From Brucella haematophila (GTDB lineage: Bacteria; Pseudomonadota; Alphaproteobacteria; Rhizobiales; Rhizobiaceae), in contig NZ_VCPE01000003.1 in NCBI RefSeq assembly GCF_005938105.1, positions 1 to 64,000 on the forward strand: a stretch of DNA of 64,000 nucleotides. The letters are read 5' to 3'. Every line of letters starts with the position of its first letter. Position 1 is the stretch's first letter. Shown piece after piece: positions 25,045-32,927 of this stretch. Below the pieces are notes generated by a model. That model did no database searches. It was not told where the DNA came from and worked only from the letters and a program-made list of their open reading frames with translations. A program made the translations under genes and the position numbers.

Positions 25045-25581
25045 TCAGACCTTGTGCGGGTCGGACGGCGGCACCGCGAAAACCGTGTCACGCTCGATCT
25101 GCAAAACATTCTCCGGCCGGGGGAACGGTTCCGGCGCAGGCTCCCCATCGGCGCGGACGCGCCCAATCAGGCGAAAGAAATCCTCGAGACCGTTCGGCAC
25201 GATAAGCCAGGTCCAGAAAATATCGGTCTCGCCTTCATTGATGAACATATGGCGGCGGTTCTTGCCGATGAAAAATGCAGAGCCGGGTATCATTTCATGG
25301 CTCTCGCCATCGATCACCGCACGGCCCTTGCCGGAAACCACGAAAATGACTTCCTCATTCTGGTCATGCGCATGTTCGCGAACATAACCGCCCGGCGGAA
25401 CGGTTTGTGTGCCGAAGCCGATCGGATGTTCCATGGGAACACGGTGCGGGGCAAAGATGACATCGATGGAACCGTTTGCCGGTACGGGCTGCCAGTAACT
25501 TTCGGCAGCACCGGGCTGCACAATAAGGACCTCTCCACAGGGGCCCTCACCGGCGACGGCCCGCGTTTTTTCATTCGTCAT
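25045..25581 (-). CDS. Cupin-domain protein
   Basis: 178 aa from ATG 25581, set by the RBS CAGGGGAATAAA; the open frame to 25644 crosses the promoter region. A cupin_2 barrel: PPGGYVREHAHDQNEEVIFV gives the metal-binding HxHxxxE set, cut here to REHAHDQNEE, and the second motif reads PGSAFFIGKNRRHMFIN with the second His. Could be an isomerase, dioxygenase or sensor. First gene of the ten-gene minus-strand operon; its promoter faces the GntR gene across about 185 bases. Confidence 0.85.
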   Translation of the reverse strand: MTNEKTRAVAGEGPCGEVLIVQPGAAESYWQPVPANGSIDVIFAPHRVPMEHPIGFGTQTVPPGGYVREHAHDQNEEVIFVVSGKGRAVIDGESHEMIPGSAFFIGKNRRHMFINEGETDIFWTWLIVPNGLEDFFRLIGRVRADGEPAPEPFPRPENVLQIERDTVFAVPPSDPHKV

Positions 25582-25615
25582 TTTATTCCCCTGATGCGAG
25601 CTGAAGCTCGTCAAT

Positions 25616-25634
25616 ATTGGATACGATATACAAT
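25616..25634. promoter_or_regulatory. Candidate GntR operator near the cupin operon promoter
   Basis: ATTGGATACGATATACAAT contains ATTGGATAC and the near-inverted ATATACAAT. The ATTGGATAC half recurs inverted as GTATCCAAT at 25740-25748, next to the GntR start. FCD-type GntR operators often follow TNGTNNNACNA-like palindromes. Confidence 0.4.
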
Positions 25635-25736
25635 CGTAATGCAAAAAATGTCGCCGTCAACGTCAAAAGTGAAATTATTTTTCTATATTTGTTATATTAG
25701 AGTACATGTTTTCATTCTTGACTCCAGAATTTGCAT

Positions 25737-25748
25737 ATTGTATCCAAT
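25737..25748. promoter_or_regulatory. Candidate GntR operator near its own start
   Basis: ATTGTATCCAAT has palindromic ATTG/CAAT ends and lies 18 bases before the GntR start codon, where binding would block its own expression. Mirror partner of the site at 25616-25634. Confidence 0.4.
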
Positions 25749-25766
25749 TTAGAAATGGAGAATTCG

Positions 25767-26444
25767 ATGTCGAAAAAAATCGGGCGGCAATCCCTGACAG
25801 ATCAGATCGTGGTGGAATTGCGCCGCCGCATCATTGCAGGTGAACTGAGCGAAGGCACCCCGCTGCGTCAGGAAGCGCTGGCAACCGAACTTGGCGTTTC
25901 GCGCATTCCGATCCGCGAGGCGATCCGTCAACTTGAGGCAGAAGGCTTCGTTCAGTCCGAACTCCACAAGGGAACAGTCGTTCGCGCCTTGTCGCTGGCA
26001 GAAATCCAGGAACTCTTCGATATCCGCATCCATCTCGAGACGTGGCTGTTCGAAACGGCAATCCCGCGCCTCAGCGAAGCCGATTTGTTGCGCGCCGAGC
26101 AGTTGACCGACGAGACGATGGTCGAAGGCAATGTCGAGAACTGGGGTGACCTGAACTGGCAGTTTCACGAAACGCTTTATGCGCCAAGTGGCCGCACGGT
26201 AGCCCTGAAACTGCTCAAGAGCGTACATGATAACGCCAATCGCTACATCAATCTCCAGATCGCTGTGGCACAGGACGTGGAACTGGAACTAGCCGATCAC
26301 CGCGCCATCCTCGCCTATGCTCGCCTTCGGGACACAGAACGTGCGGTGGGATCGTTGCGTATGCACATCCAGCGCGTCGCCAACAATCTGATGACATCAC
26401 TGATCGAGAGTCGTTCAGACCGCAGGGATCAGGAAACTGCCTAA
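25767..26444 (+). CDS. GntR-family regulator, FCD subfamily
   Basis: About 225 aa from ATG 25767, with GGAG seven bases upstream. The winged helix spans residues 5-70 (LTDQIVVELRRRIIAGELSE, PLRQEALATELGVSRIPIRE), followed by the all-helical FCD ligand domain with metal-ligand candidates in RIHLET, NWQFHETLY and DHRAI. FCD regulators usually sense a small carboxylate. It sits between the divergent ten-gene operon and the Liv importer and probably controls both. Confidence 0.92.
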   Translation: MSKKIGRQSLTDQIVVELRRRIIAGELSEGTPLRQEALATELGVSRIPIREAIRQLEAEGFVQSELHKGTVVRALSLAEIQELFDIRIHLETWLFETAIPRLSEADLLRAEQLTDETMVEGNVENWGDLNWQFHETLYAPSGRTVALKLLKSVHDNANRYINLQIAVAQDVELELADHRAILAYARLRDTERAVGSLRMHIQRVANNLMTSLIESRSDRRDQETA

Positions 26445-26535
26445 AGAGAAATAAGGAGCAGCAGCGGATAACAGCTCATCCGCCAAGGCAAAATAAAACC
26501 GGTCAAAAAGGCCAGAAAAACCAAAAGAGGGTAAC

Positions 26536-27648
26536 ATGAAAGCGTACAAGAAGTTTCTCGTCGCAACCATTGCGGCTGTGGGCGTGACCAGCACCGCACA
26601 TGCGGATATCGTCATAGGTGCGGCGGGACCGCTTACCAATGCCGAATCCATTTTCGGTGTAACCTGGATGAACGGTATGGAGATCGCTATCCGTCAGGTT
26701 AACGAGGCTGGCGGCATCCACGGTGAGAAAGTCGTGCTCCAGCGCGATGACGACAACGCCGATCCGAAACAGGGCACGCTGATCGCCCAGAAGCATTGCG
26801 ATAATGCCGCGATGATGGGCGTCGTTGCCAATTTCAACAGCGGCGTTACCATTCCGTCTTCCGACGTCTATCATCGGTGCGATCTACCTCAGGTAACTAA
26901 CGCCTCCAACCCGAAGGTCACCCAATCGGGTTACAAGAATCTCTTTCGTCCGATTGCAAACGATCTTTCGCAGGGGTCAGCTCCTGCCGATTACGCCGTC
27001 AAGACTCTCAAAGCAAAAGCTGCCGCTGTGGTTCATGACAAGCAAGCCTTTGGACAAGGCGTGGCCGAAGTGTTCCGCGACACTTTCACCAAGGACGGTG
27101 GCAAGGTGACGTCCTTCTCCGGTGTCACCCAAACCGACGTCGATTTCTCCGCGCTTCTGACCAGCATACGTTCCGAAAATCCGGACGTGATCTATTTTGG
27201 CGGCGTCATGCCTGCCGTTGGTCTCTTCGTGAAGCAGGCGCGTGAATTCGGCATCAAAGCGACCATTTTTGCCGCAGACTCCGCTTTCGCACCGGACTTC
27301 ATCAATGGTGCCGGCCCGGAAAACGCCGAAGGCGCTATCGTGTCCTTCCAGGCACCGCCTTACGACTCCTCACCGGAACTCGAAGCTTTCGCCAAGTCCT
27401 ACAAGGACGCATTTGGTGAAGATGCCGGACCATACTCGGCTTATGGCTATGTGGAGGCTTCGGTCATTCTCGAAGCCATGAAAAAGCTGCCTGCGCCACT
27501 TTCCCGCAAGGCCATTTCGGAAGAGATTGCCAAAACCAATCTCAAAACAATGGTTGGCACGGTTTCCTTCAAGCCGGATGGCGAACTGAACACGCCCTTC
27601 ATCTTCCTTTACAAGGTCGAAGGCGGCAAGTTCGCCCTTGTGAAGTAA
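26536..27648 (+). CDS. livJ: Branched-chain amino acid-type ABC transporter binding protein (second system)
   Basis: 370 aa, secreted to the periplasm by a Sec signal ending STAHA before DIVIGAAGPLTNAESIFG. LivJ fold: NEAGGIHGEKV, DDNADPKQGTLIAQKHCD, VVANFNSGVTIPSSD. It resembles the first system's binding protein (4997-6118) across its length, so the two are paralogues. RBS AAGAGGGTAAC precedes the ATG. It opens livJHMGF next to the GntR gene and is probably the importer for the substrate of the mutase operon; hydroxyproline or a related imino acid is the guess. Confidence 0.9.
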   Translation: MKAYKKFLVATIAAVGVTSTAHADIVIGAAGPLTNAESIFGVTWMNGMEIAIRQVNEAGGIHGEKVVLQRDDDNADPKQGTLIAQKHCDNAAMMGVVANFNSGVTIPSSDVYHRCDLPQVTNASNPKVTQSGYKNLFRPIANDLSQGSAPADYAVKTLKAKAAAVVHDKQAFGQGVAEVFRDTFTKDGGKVTSFSGVTQTDVDFSALLTSIRSENPDVIYFGGVMPAVGLFVKQAREFGIKATIFAADSAFAPDFINGAGPENAEGAIVSFQAPPYDSSPELEAFAKSYKDAFGEDAGPYSAYGYVEASVILEAMKKLPAPLSRKAISEEIAKTNLKTMVGTVSFKPDGELNTPFIFLYKVEGGKFALVK

Positions 27649-27662
27649 AACGCCTGACGAGA

Positions 27663-27687
27663 ACGGGCCCTCTCCTTCGGGGCCCGT
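27663..27687 (+). other. Intercistronic hairpin between livJ and livH
   Basis: Perfect stem ACGGGCCC/GGGCCCGT with a 9-base loop, 15 bases after livJ. No T run follows, so it is more likely a partial terminator or 3' stabiliser that keeps binding-protein mRNA in excess over the permease part. Confidence 0.5.
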
Positions 27688-27788
27688 GATCAATGGCTGG
27701 AATCGGTGCGTCCGGGAATCCCCTATGTCATTGAGCATGGCCAAGCCATGCTTGTCCCCGGCGCTCCTCGACAATCGAGGCTTCGCAG

Positions 27789-28730
27789 ATGTCTTCCTTC
27801 CTTCTCCAGCAAACCGTCAACGCGCTGACGGTTGGCTCGATCTATGCGCTGATCGCGCTCGGCTACACGATGGTTTACGGCGTTCTGCGCCTCATCAATT
27901 TCGCGCACAGCGAAATGTTCATGTCGGGTGCGTTCGTTGCTGTCTTTCTGAGCGGATCGCTCGGCATTTCCGGGTTCCCCGGTGCGGCCATTGTCGTCGG
28001 CGTTCTCGCTTTCGTTATTATCGGCATCCTCGGCATGTCGATCGAAGTTGCAGCCTATCGACCATTGCGCAACAAATCGCGCCTCGCCCCCATGCTATCG
28101 GCCCTCGGTATGGCCGTCATCATCCAGAATGTCGTTATGCTTCTGGCGGGCCGCCGTCCGATCATCTATCCGTCTATGCTGCCGAGCGGTGTGATCGAAA
28201 TTGGTGGTATCATCATCACCTGGAAACAAATTACAATTCTCGCCATCGCACTTATTCTGATGGTGACGCTGGAACTTTTCGTCAATCGCAGCCGTATAGG
28301 CATCCGCATCCGCGCAGTCGCGGAAAACGCCAATACCGCGTCGTTGATCGGCATCAATCCCAACATCCCGATCTCCGTGATCTTCTTCATCGGCCCCGGC
28401 CTCGGTGCAGTAGCTGGCTTGCTCTACGCGTCCTATTATGGCGTCGCGACCTTTACGATGGGCTTCGTCATTGGCATGAAAGCCTTCACGGCGGCCATTC
28501 TTGGCGGCATAGGCTCTATTCCCGGTGCAATGCTCGGCGGCATCATGCTTGGCTTTATCGAGACATTCGCAACTGCTCTCCTGCCCGGCCTCACCGGCGG
28601 TATCATCGGTACGGAATATCGCGATATTTTCGCCTTTTCCGTTCTTGTTCTCATCCTTCTGTTCCGTCCGTCCGGTCTTCTGGGCGCCAAGGTCAGCGAA
28701 GAAACGATGGTGTATAAAAGTGACTTCTGA
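27789..28730 (+). CDS. livH: Branched-chain amino acid-type ABC transporter permease LivH (second system)
   Basis: 313-aa inner-membrane protein. ALTVGSIYALIALGYTMVYG at the N-terminus and AFTAAILGGIGSIPGA near the C-terminus are shared almost word for word with the first system's LivH, and the C-terminal KVSEETMVYKSDF also matches that protein's VSEETTVYKSDF. Pairs with LivM to form the channel. Preceded by a 140-base gap after livJ with hairpins. The close similarity of the two LivH proteins suggests a shared ancestry of the two operons. Confidence 0.92.
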   Translation: MSSFLLQQTVNALTVGSIYALIALGYTMVYGVLRLINFAHSEMFMSGAFVAVFLSGSLGISGFPGAAIVVGVLAFVIIGILGMSIEVAAYRPLRNKSRLAPMLSALGMAVIIQNVVMLLAGRRPIIYPSMLPSGVIEIGGIIITWKQITILAIALILMVTLELFVNRSRIGIRIRAVAENANTASLIGINPNIPISVIFFIGPGLGAVAGLLYASYYGVATFTMGFVIGMKAFTAAILGGIGSIPGAMLGGIMLGFIETFATALLPGLTGGIIGTEYRDIFAFSVLVLILLFRPSGLLGAKVSEETMVYKSDF

Positions 28731-28740
28731 AGCTCCTTCC

Positions 28741-29733
28741 ATGAGCGCAGGCACCGCGCCGACACCAACAACTGGCGCCCTTGGGCGCACCTTGCTGGTG
28801 CTCGCGATCTTCCCCCTCGCTCTTATCATTCTCGGACAATTCCTGCCGACCTATCCGCTACGCGTGCTCGATACGATCCTGCTGTATGCCGTATTGGCGA
28901 TGGGATTGAACATCGTTGTCGGTTATGCCGGTCTTCTCGATCTGGGCTATGTCGCCTTCTACGCTATCGGTGCCTATACTTATGCGCTTCTGGCTTCGGA
29001 CCAGCTTGGATTGCATCTGCCCTTCCCGGTCATTCTGGTCATTGGTGCGACGCTGGCCGGTATTGCCGGTGTCTTGCTCGGACTGCCGGTGCTGCGACTG
29101 CGGGGGGACTATCTCGCCATCGTCACGCTCGGTTTCGGCGAAATCATCCGCGTGCTGATGAACAATCTCAACTGGCTCACCAACGGTCCACAGGGCATCG
29201 CCCGCATAGACGAACCAAAACTGCTCGGCTGGACCATCTCCACCCCGCTGGACTTCCTCTATTTACTGATCGGCTTCCTAATCCTCACCTTCCTGTTCGT
29301 GTGGAAACTCCAACAAAGCGCGCTAGGCATCGCCTTATCAGCCGTGCGCGAGGACCAGGACGCAGCACGTGGCTGTGGGGTTAACACCACCAAGGTCAAG
29401 CTCGTCGCCTTCGCCACCAGCGCAGTGATTGGCGGCATTTGCGGCGTGGTTTTTGCCTCCATGCAGCGCTTTGTCAGCCCTGAAAGTTTCACCTTCTGGG
29501 AATCGCTCACAATCGTGCTCGTGCTGGTGGTCGGTGGTCTCGGCAATCCGTTCGGTGCCATGCTGGGTGCGGCCATTCTGGTTCTGATCCCCGAACTCAT
29601 GCGCGATTATGCCGACTATCGCCAGTTGGTCTTCGGCCTCGCCCTCGTCGCCGTCATTCTGATGCGCCCGATGGGCATCATCAGTCGTCATTATGGTCCC
29701 TCGTGGCTTGTCGCCAAACTGGGGAGGCGCTGA
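28741..29733 (+). CDS. livM: Branched-chain amino acid-type ABC transporter permease LivM (second system)
   Basis: About 330 aa from ATG 28741 (MSAGTAPTPTTGALG); a GTG at 28720 overlapping the livH stop is an alternative. Polytopic membrane protein with GLNIVVGYAGLLDLGYVAF, VLRLRGDYLAIVTLGFGE and the coupling loop AVREDQDAARGCGVN. The frame upstream to 28525 overlaps livH. The stop TGA overlaps the livG ATG. Confidence 0.9.
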   Translation: MSAGTAPTPTTGALGRTLLVLAIFPLALIILGQFLPTYPLRVLDTILLYAVLAMGLNIVVGYAGLLDLGYVAFYAIGAYTYALLASDQLGLHLPFPVILVIGATLAGIAGVLLGLPVLRLRGDYLAIVTLGFGEIIRVLMNNLNWLTNGPQGIARIDEPKLLGWTISTPLDFLYLLIGFLILTFLFVWKLQQSALGIALSAVREDQDAARGCGVNTTKVKLVAFATSAVIGGICGVVFASMQRFVSPESFTFWESLTIVLVLVVGGLGNPFGAMLGAAILVLIPELMRDYADYRQLVFGLALVAVILMRPMGIISRHYGPSWLVAKLGRR

Positions 29734-30566
29734 TGCTTGCGTTTGAACATGTAACCAAGAGCTTTGGTGCGCATAAGGCCGTCGATGACGCTTCCCTCGT
29801 CATGATGCCGGGGAAGATCACCTCCATCATCGGCCCCAACGGCGCGGGCAAATCCACCCTTGTCAATATGGCGGCCGGTTCCTATCAGGTCTCATCGGGC
29901 CGCATTGTCCTCGACGGCGTCGAATTACAACGCTTGCCCAAGCATGGCGTCGCCCATGCCGGACTGGGGCGCACCTATCAGAACATCCGGCTGTTCGACG
30001 GCATGACAGTGATGCAGAACCTTGAAGTGGCGCTCGTTCCGCGCACGCTCACCGCTCTTATCACCGATGCCCTGCCCGGACGCAGTGCCGAACGTCATCG
30101 CCGTAACAAATGCTATGCCATTCTTGAAAAGCTGGGCATTGCCCATCACGCCCAACGGCAAGCCGGTTCGCTCGCCTACGGTCAGCAGAAGCTGGTCGAG
30201 TTGGCTCGGGCAATGGTTAACGACCCGCATGCCATTCTCCTCGATGAACCAGCAGCAGGCCTCAACCATGGCGAGACGGAAGAACTGAAGCACCACATTC
30301 TCGATTTGAAAACAGGAGACATCGCCGTAGTTCTAATCGAGCACGACATGAAGCTCATCATGTCCATTTCGGATGAGATCTATGTGATGAATCGCGGCAG
30401 CGTGCTAGCGCATGGAACGCCCACCGAAATCCGCAACAATCAGCAAGTTCAGGAGGCTTATCTTGGCCAGCCAGGTGCAATCAGTGACATCGAAGCCGCT
30501 GCTCGCAGTCGAGCAAATCGAGTCCGGATACGGGCGGGTGAAGGTCTTGCATGGCATCAGCCTTGA
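29733..30566 (+). CDS. livG: Branched-chain amino acid-type ABC transporter ATP-binding protein LivG (second system)
   Basis: About 277 aa from ATG 29733, where GGGAGG lies just upstream and the TGATG overlap couples it to livM. Walker A GPNGAGKS, LivG-type signature LAYGQQKL, Walker B LLDEPAAGLN and VLIEHDMKLIM are visible. The C-terminal QEAYLG codons carry the AGGAGG for livF, and about 100 bases of coding sequence overlap livF. Confidence 0.92.
   Translation: MLAFEHVTKSFGAHKAVDDASLVMMPGKITSIIGPNGAGKSTLVNMAAGSYQVSSGRIVLDGVELQRLPKHGVAHAGLGRTYQNIRLFDGMTVMQNLEVALVPRTLTALITDALPGRSAERHRRNKCYAILEKLGIAHHAQRQAGSLAYGQQKLVELARAMVNDPHAILLDEPAAGLNHGETEELKHHILDLKTGDIAVVLIEHDMKLIMSISDEIYVMNRGSVLAHGTPTEIRNNQQVQEAYLGQPGAISDIEAAARSRANRVRIRAGEGLAWHQP
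30451..30456 (+). promoter_or_regulatory. Internal ribosome binding site for livF inside livG
   Basis: AGGAGG formed by the livG codons for QEAYLG, six bases before TTG 30463. Mirrors the site at 2195-2200 in the first system. Confidence 0.6.
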
Positions 30567-31200
30567 GCTGCATGCTGGCGAAATTGTTTCCCTCATTGGT
30601 CCCAATGGCGCAGGCAAAAGCACGCTCCTGCGCTCCATAAGCGGAGTGTGCCCAATCTCTGCGGGACAGATCAGCTTCAAGGGCGAGCGCATCGATCGCA
30701 TGAAGCCATATCAGATTGCCAATCGCGGTCTGGGCCATTGCCCCGAAGGACGCGCCGTCTTTCAACATCTGTCCATTGAAGAAAACCTGATGGCCGGTTA
30801 TCTGGATGGCCGCGGCAAGTCGGAAGCCGAGTTGTTCGAATATGTCTATGGCCTGTTTCCCGTGCTTGCCGACCGCCGGAAGAGCTTGGCGGGACGTCTG
30901 TCCGGCGGCCAGCAACAGATGGTGGCCATTGCCCGTTCGCTGATGGGCAATCCCGAGCTTCTGCTACTCGATGAGCCTTCGCTGGGTCTGGCGCCGATCA
31001 TCATTCACCAGATTTTCGAGATCATCATCAAGCTCGCCGAGGCGGGTGTGTCCATTGTTCTGGTCGAACAGAATGTCGATCTGTCCCTTGAAATTGCCGA
31101 CTATGTTTATGCGTTCGAGCATGGCCAGATTCACGTCTCCGGCCCGGCTGACAAGTTGTCCGGCGATGCGCGCGTGCGTGAAATTTACCTCCCAGCTTAA
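30463..31200 (+). CDS. livF: Branched-chain amino acid-type ABC transporter ATP-binding protein LivF (second system)
   Basis: About 245 aa if TTG 30463 is the start. The choice rests on AGGAGG six bases upstream and on equal N-terminal length with the first system's LivF (24 residues to the GYG motif in both). The only ATG (30412) precedes the RBS and lies deep within livG. Walker A GPNGAGKS, CPEGRAVFQ, signature LSGGQQQM, Walker B LLLLDEP and LVEQNVDLSL are present. A hairpin at 31222-31254 follows the stop. Confidence 0.9.
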   Translation: MASQVQSVTSKPLLAVEQIESGYGRVKVLHGISLELHAGEIVSLIGPNGAGKSTLLRSISGVCPISAGQISFKGERIDRMKPYQIANRGLGHCPEGRAVFQHLSIEENLMAGYLDGRGKSEAELFEYVYGLFPVLADRRKSLAGRLSGGQQQMVAIARSLMGNPELLLLDEPSLGLAPIIIHQIFEIIIKLAEAGVSIVLVEQNVDLSLEIADYVYAFEHGQIHVSGPADKLSGDARVREIYLPA

Positions 31201-31221
31201 CTTATGTAACAGAAGGGCAAA

Positions 31222-31254
31222 GGGGTGTATTCAGTAAAGCAAATGATACACCCC
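31222..31254 (+). terminator. Hairpin at the end of the second Liv operon
   Basis: 9-bp perfect stem GGGGTGTAT/ATACACCCC with a 15-base loop, 22 bases after the livF stop. No T run, so factor-independent termination is uncertain. Confidence 0.5.
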
Positions 31255-31730
31255 ACAGCGACTGAAATCGAATGCCCGCCTTCAGTAGGGCAAAACGTTT
31301 TTGAAGAAAAATCTCTTCTCAGTTTAATCCCGATCGATATGATGACATAGGTCGTGGCGTACTATGTCTAACGACGACGTTCTTCGCCGTGAACGGAGTG
31401 CCGCTGGCCGCGGTCGTTGGGCGAGTTGCTGTTTGCCAGTCTGAAAATCAATCTATTCCCAAGAGTTTGGATAAATCATATTTGCTTCGATCTGAGGCAC
31501 ATTCTTCTTTGGGTGCATTTGTGCTGCAAGTTGGGGGAATCCATGACCTTGAGAGTTTACCATCGAGGAATCCTCGCCAAGGAGATAAGCTGGTTTGCAG
31601 TAAAGTTCCGAAGATAATTCGACTCGAACATGCCCGTCGGGTCCAGCTCTAAAATACCACGTTGTTCAAACCGTAACCCTTGCTGTAAACACTAAGTAAG
31701 GTTCAAACACGGGCCACGTCTCTATTGAGT
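31255..31730. other. Intergenic, no gene seen
   Basis: About 475 bases between the convergent livF and thiolase genes. Short open frames at 31389-31652 have no recognisable family, no good RBS and an AT-rich, mixed composition. I see no repeats or IS ends. Confidence 0.5.
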
Positions 31731-32903
31731 TCAAGATTTTACTGCCTCCAGGATGGACACGTAGTTAGCAACGCCACTCCCACCCATATTGAAGACGCCC
31801 GCGAGATCGACACGCGGCAACTGCAAGGCTCCGGCTTCGCCAACAAGCTGCATCGCCGACATGACATGCATCGAAACGCCAGTTGCCCCCACAGGATGGC
31901 CCTTGGCCTTCAGGCCACCAGAACGGTTGACCGGCAGACGCCCGTCCGCTTCTGTCCAACCTTCCAGAGCGGCGCGTGCCCCCTCTCCCGGCTCGGCAAG
32001 TCCCATCGCCTCGTAAGCTAACAACTCTGCAATGGTGAAACAGTCATGCACTTCGACGAAGGAAAGGTCATCAATGCCAACACCAGCATCTTCAAAAGCG
32101 CGAGCCCAAGCTTGCTCCGCCCCTTCCAGACGGTGAATTTCTCGGCTGGAAAGCGGCATAAAATCACTGACATGCACCGCTGAGCGGAATCGTACAGCAC
32201 GCGTAAAACTACCTGCATTATTATCGCTTGTCAGGACGAGCGCCGCTGCCCCATCAGAAATGGGCGAACAATCCGTTCGACGCAGCGGGCCCACGACGAG
32301 CGGGTTCTTGTCGCTGACTGTTCGACAGAAATCATAGCCCAGATCCTTACGCATCTGCGCATAGACATTATCGACACCGTTGCGATGGTTCTTGGCCGCA
32401 ATCTGCGCCAGCGCATCGGACTGGTCACCGTAGCGCTGGAAATAAGCCTCGGCGATCCGAGCAAATACGCCTGCAAAGCCAGCTTTTATTTCGCTTTCTT
32501 CCTTACGATAGCTCGCGCCAAGCAAAGCGTCGCCAACGCTGGCGGTGGTGCCGCCAGTCATTTTCTCGGCACCTATGACCAGCACTGTTCGGCCATCGCC
32601 GCTGCGGATAAAATTGCGTCCGGCGTGAATTGCCGCGCTGCCAGATGCGCAGGCATTTTCACACCGCGCCATCGGCTTGTAACGTAGCTCGGGAAGCGAT
32701 TGCAGAACCAGACTGGCCGGAAAATCCTGCTTTGCCATACCATTATTGAACATGCCAATGAAGACGGCATCAATGTCGCCAGGCTCAAGTCCTGCATCCG
32801 CAATGGCAGCACCTGCAACATCCGCGATCAGCGCTTCCGCATCCTTGCCATCGTGTTTACCGAACGGCGTGTGAGACCAGCCCACAATGAGAGGATTGCT
32901 CAT
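31731..32903 (-). CDS. Thiolase-family protein (SCP2-type acetyl-CoA acyltransferase)
   Basis: About 390 aa from ATG 32903 (MSNPLIVGWSHTPFGK), set by RBS AGGAGTTGAGA. Thiolase fold: nucleophile Cys85 in CENACASGSAAI, VEVHDCFTIAELLAYEAMG, cut here as EVHDCFTIAELL, and GHPVGATGVSMHVM. The layout with NMGGSGVANYVSILE at the end is that of SCP2/non-decarboxylating thiolases that cleave beta-ketoacyl-CoA. Last gene of the eleven-gene minus-strand operon, 24 bases after the CoA ligase. Together with HyuAB it suggests thiolysis of a beta-ketoacyl-CoA formed from a carboxylated ketone (inference). Confidence 0.87.
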   Translation of the reverse strand: MSNPLIVGWSHTPFGKHDGKDAEALIADVAGAAIADAGLEPGDIDAVFIGMFNNGMAKQDFPASLVLQSLPELRYKPMARCENACASGSAAIHAGRNFIRSGDGRTVLVIGAEKMTGGTTASVGDALLGASYRKEESEIKAGFAGVFARIAEAYFQRYGDQSDALAQIAAKNHRNGVDNVYAQMRKDLGYDFCRTVSDKNPLVVGPLRRTDCSPISDGAAALVLTSDNNAGSFTRAVRFRSAVHVSDFMPLSSREIHRLEGAEQAWARAFEDAGVGIDDLSFVEVHDCFTIAELLAYEAMGLAEPGEGARAALEGWTEADGRLPVNRSGGLKAKGHPVGATGVSMHVMSAMQLVGEAGALQLPRVDLAGVFNMGGSGVANYVSILEAVKS

Positions 32904-32927
32904 TCTCAACTCCTGATGGCGCACCTG

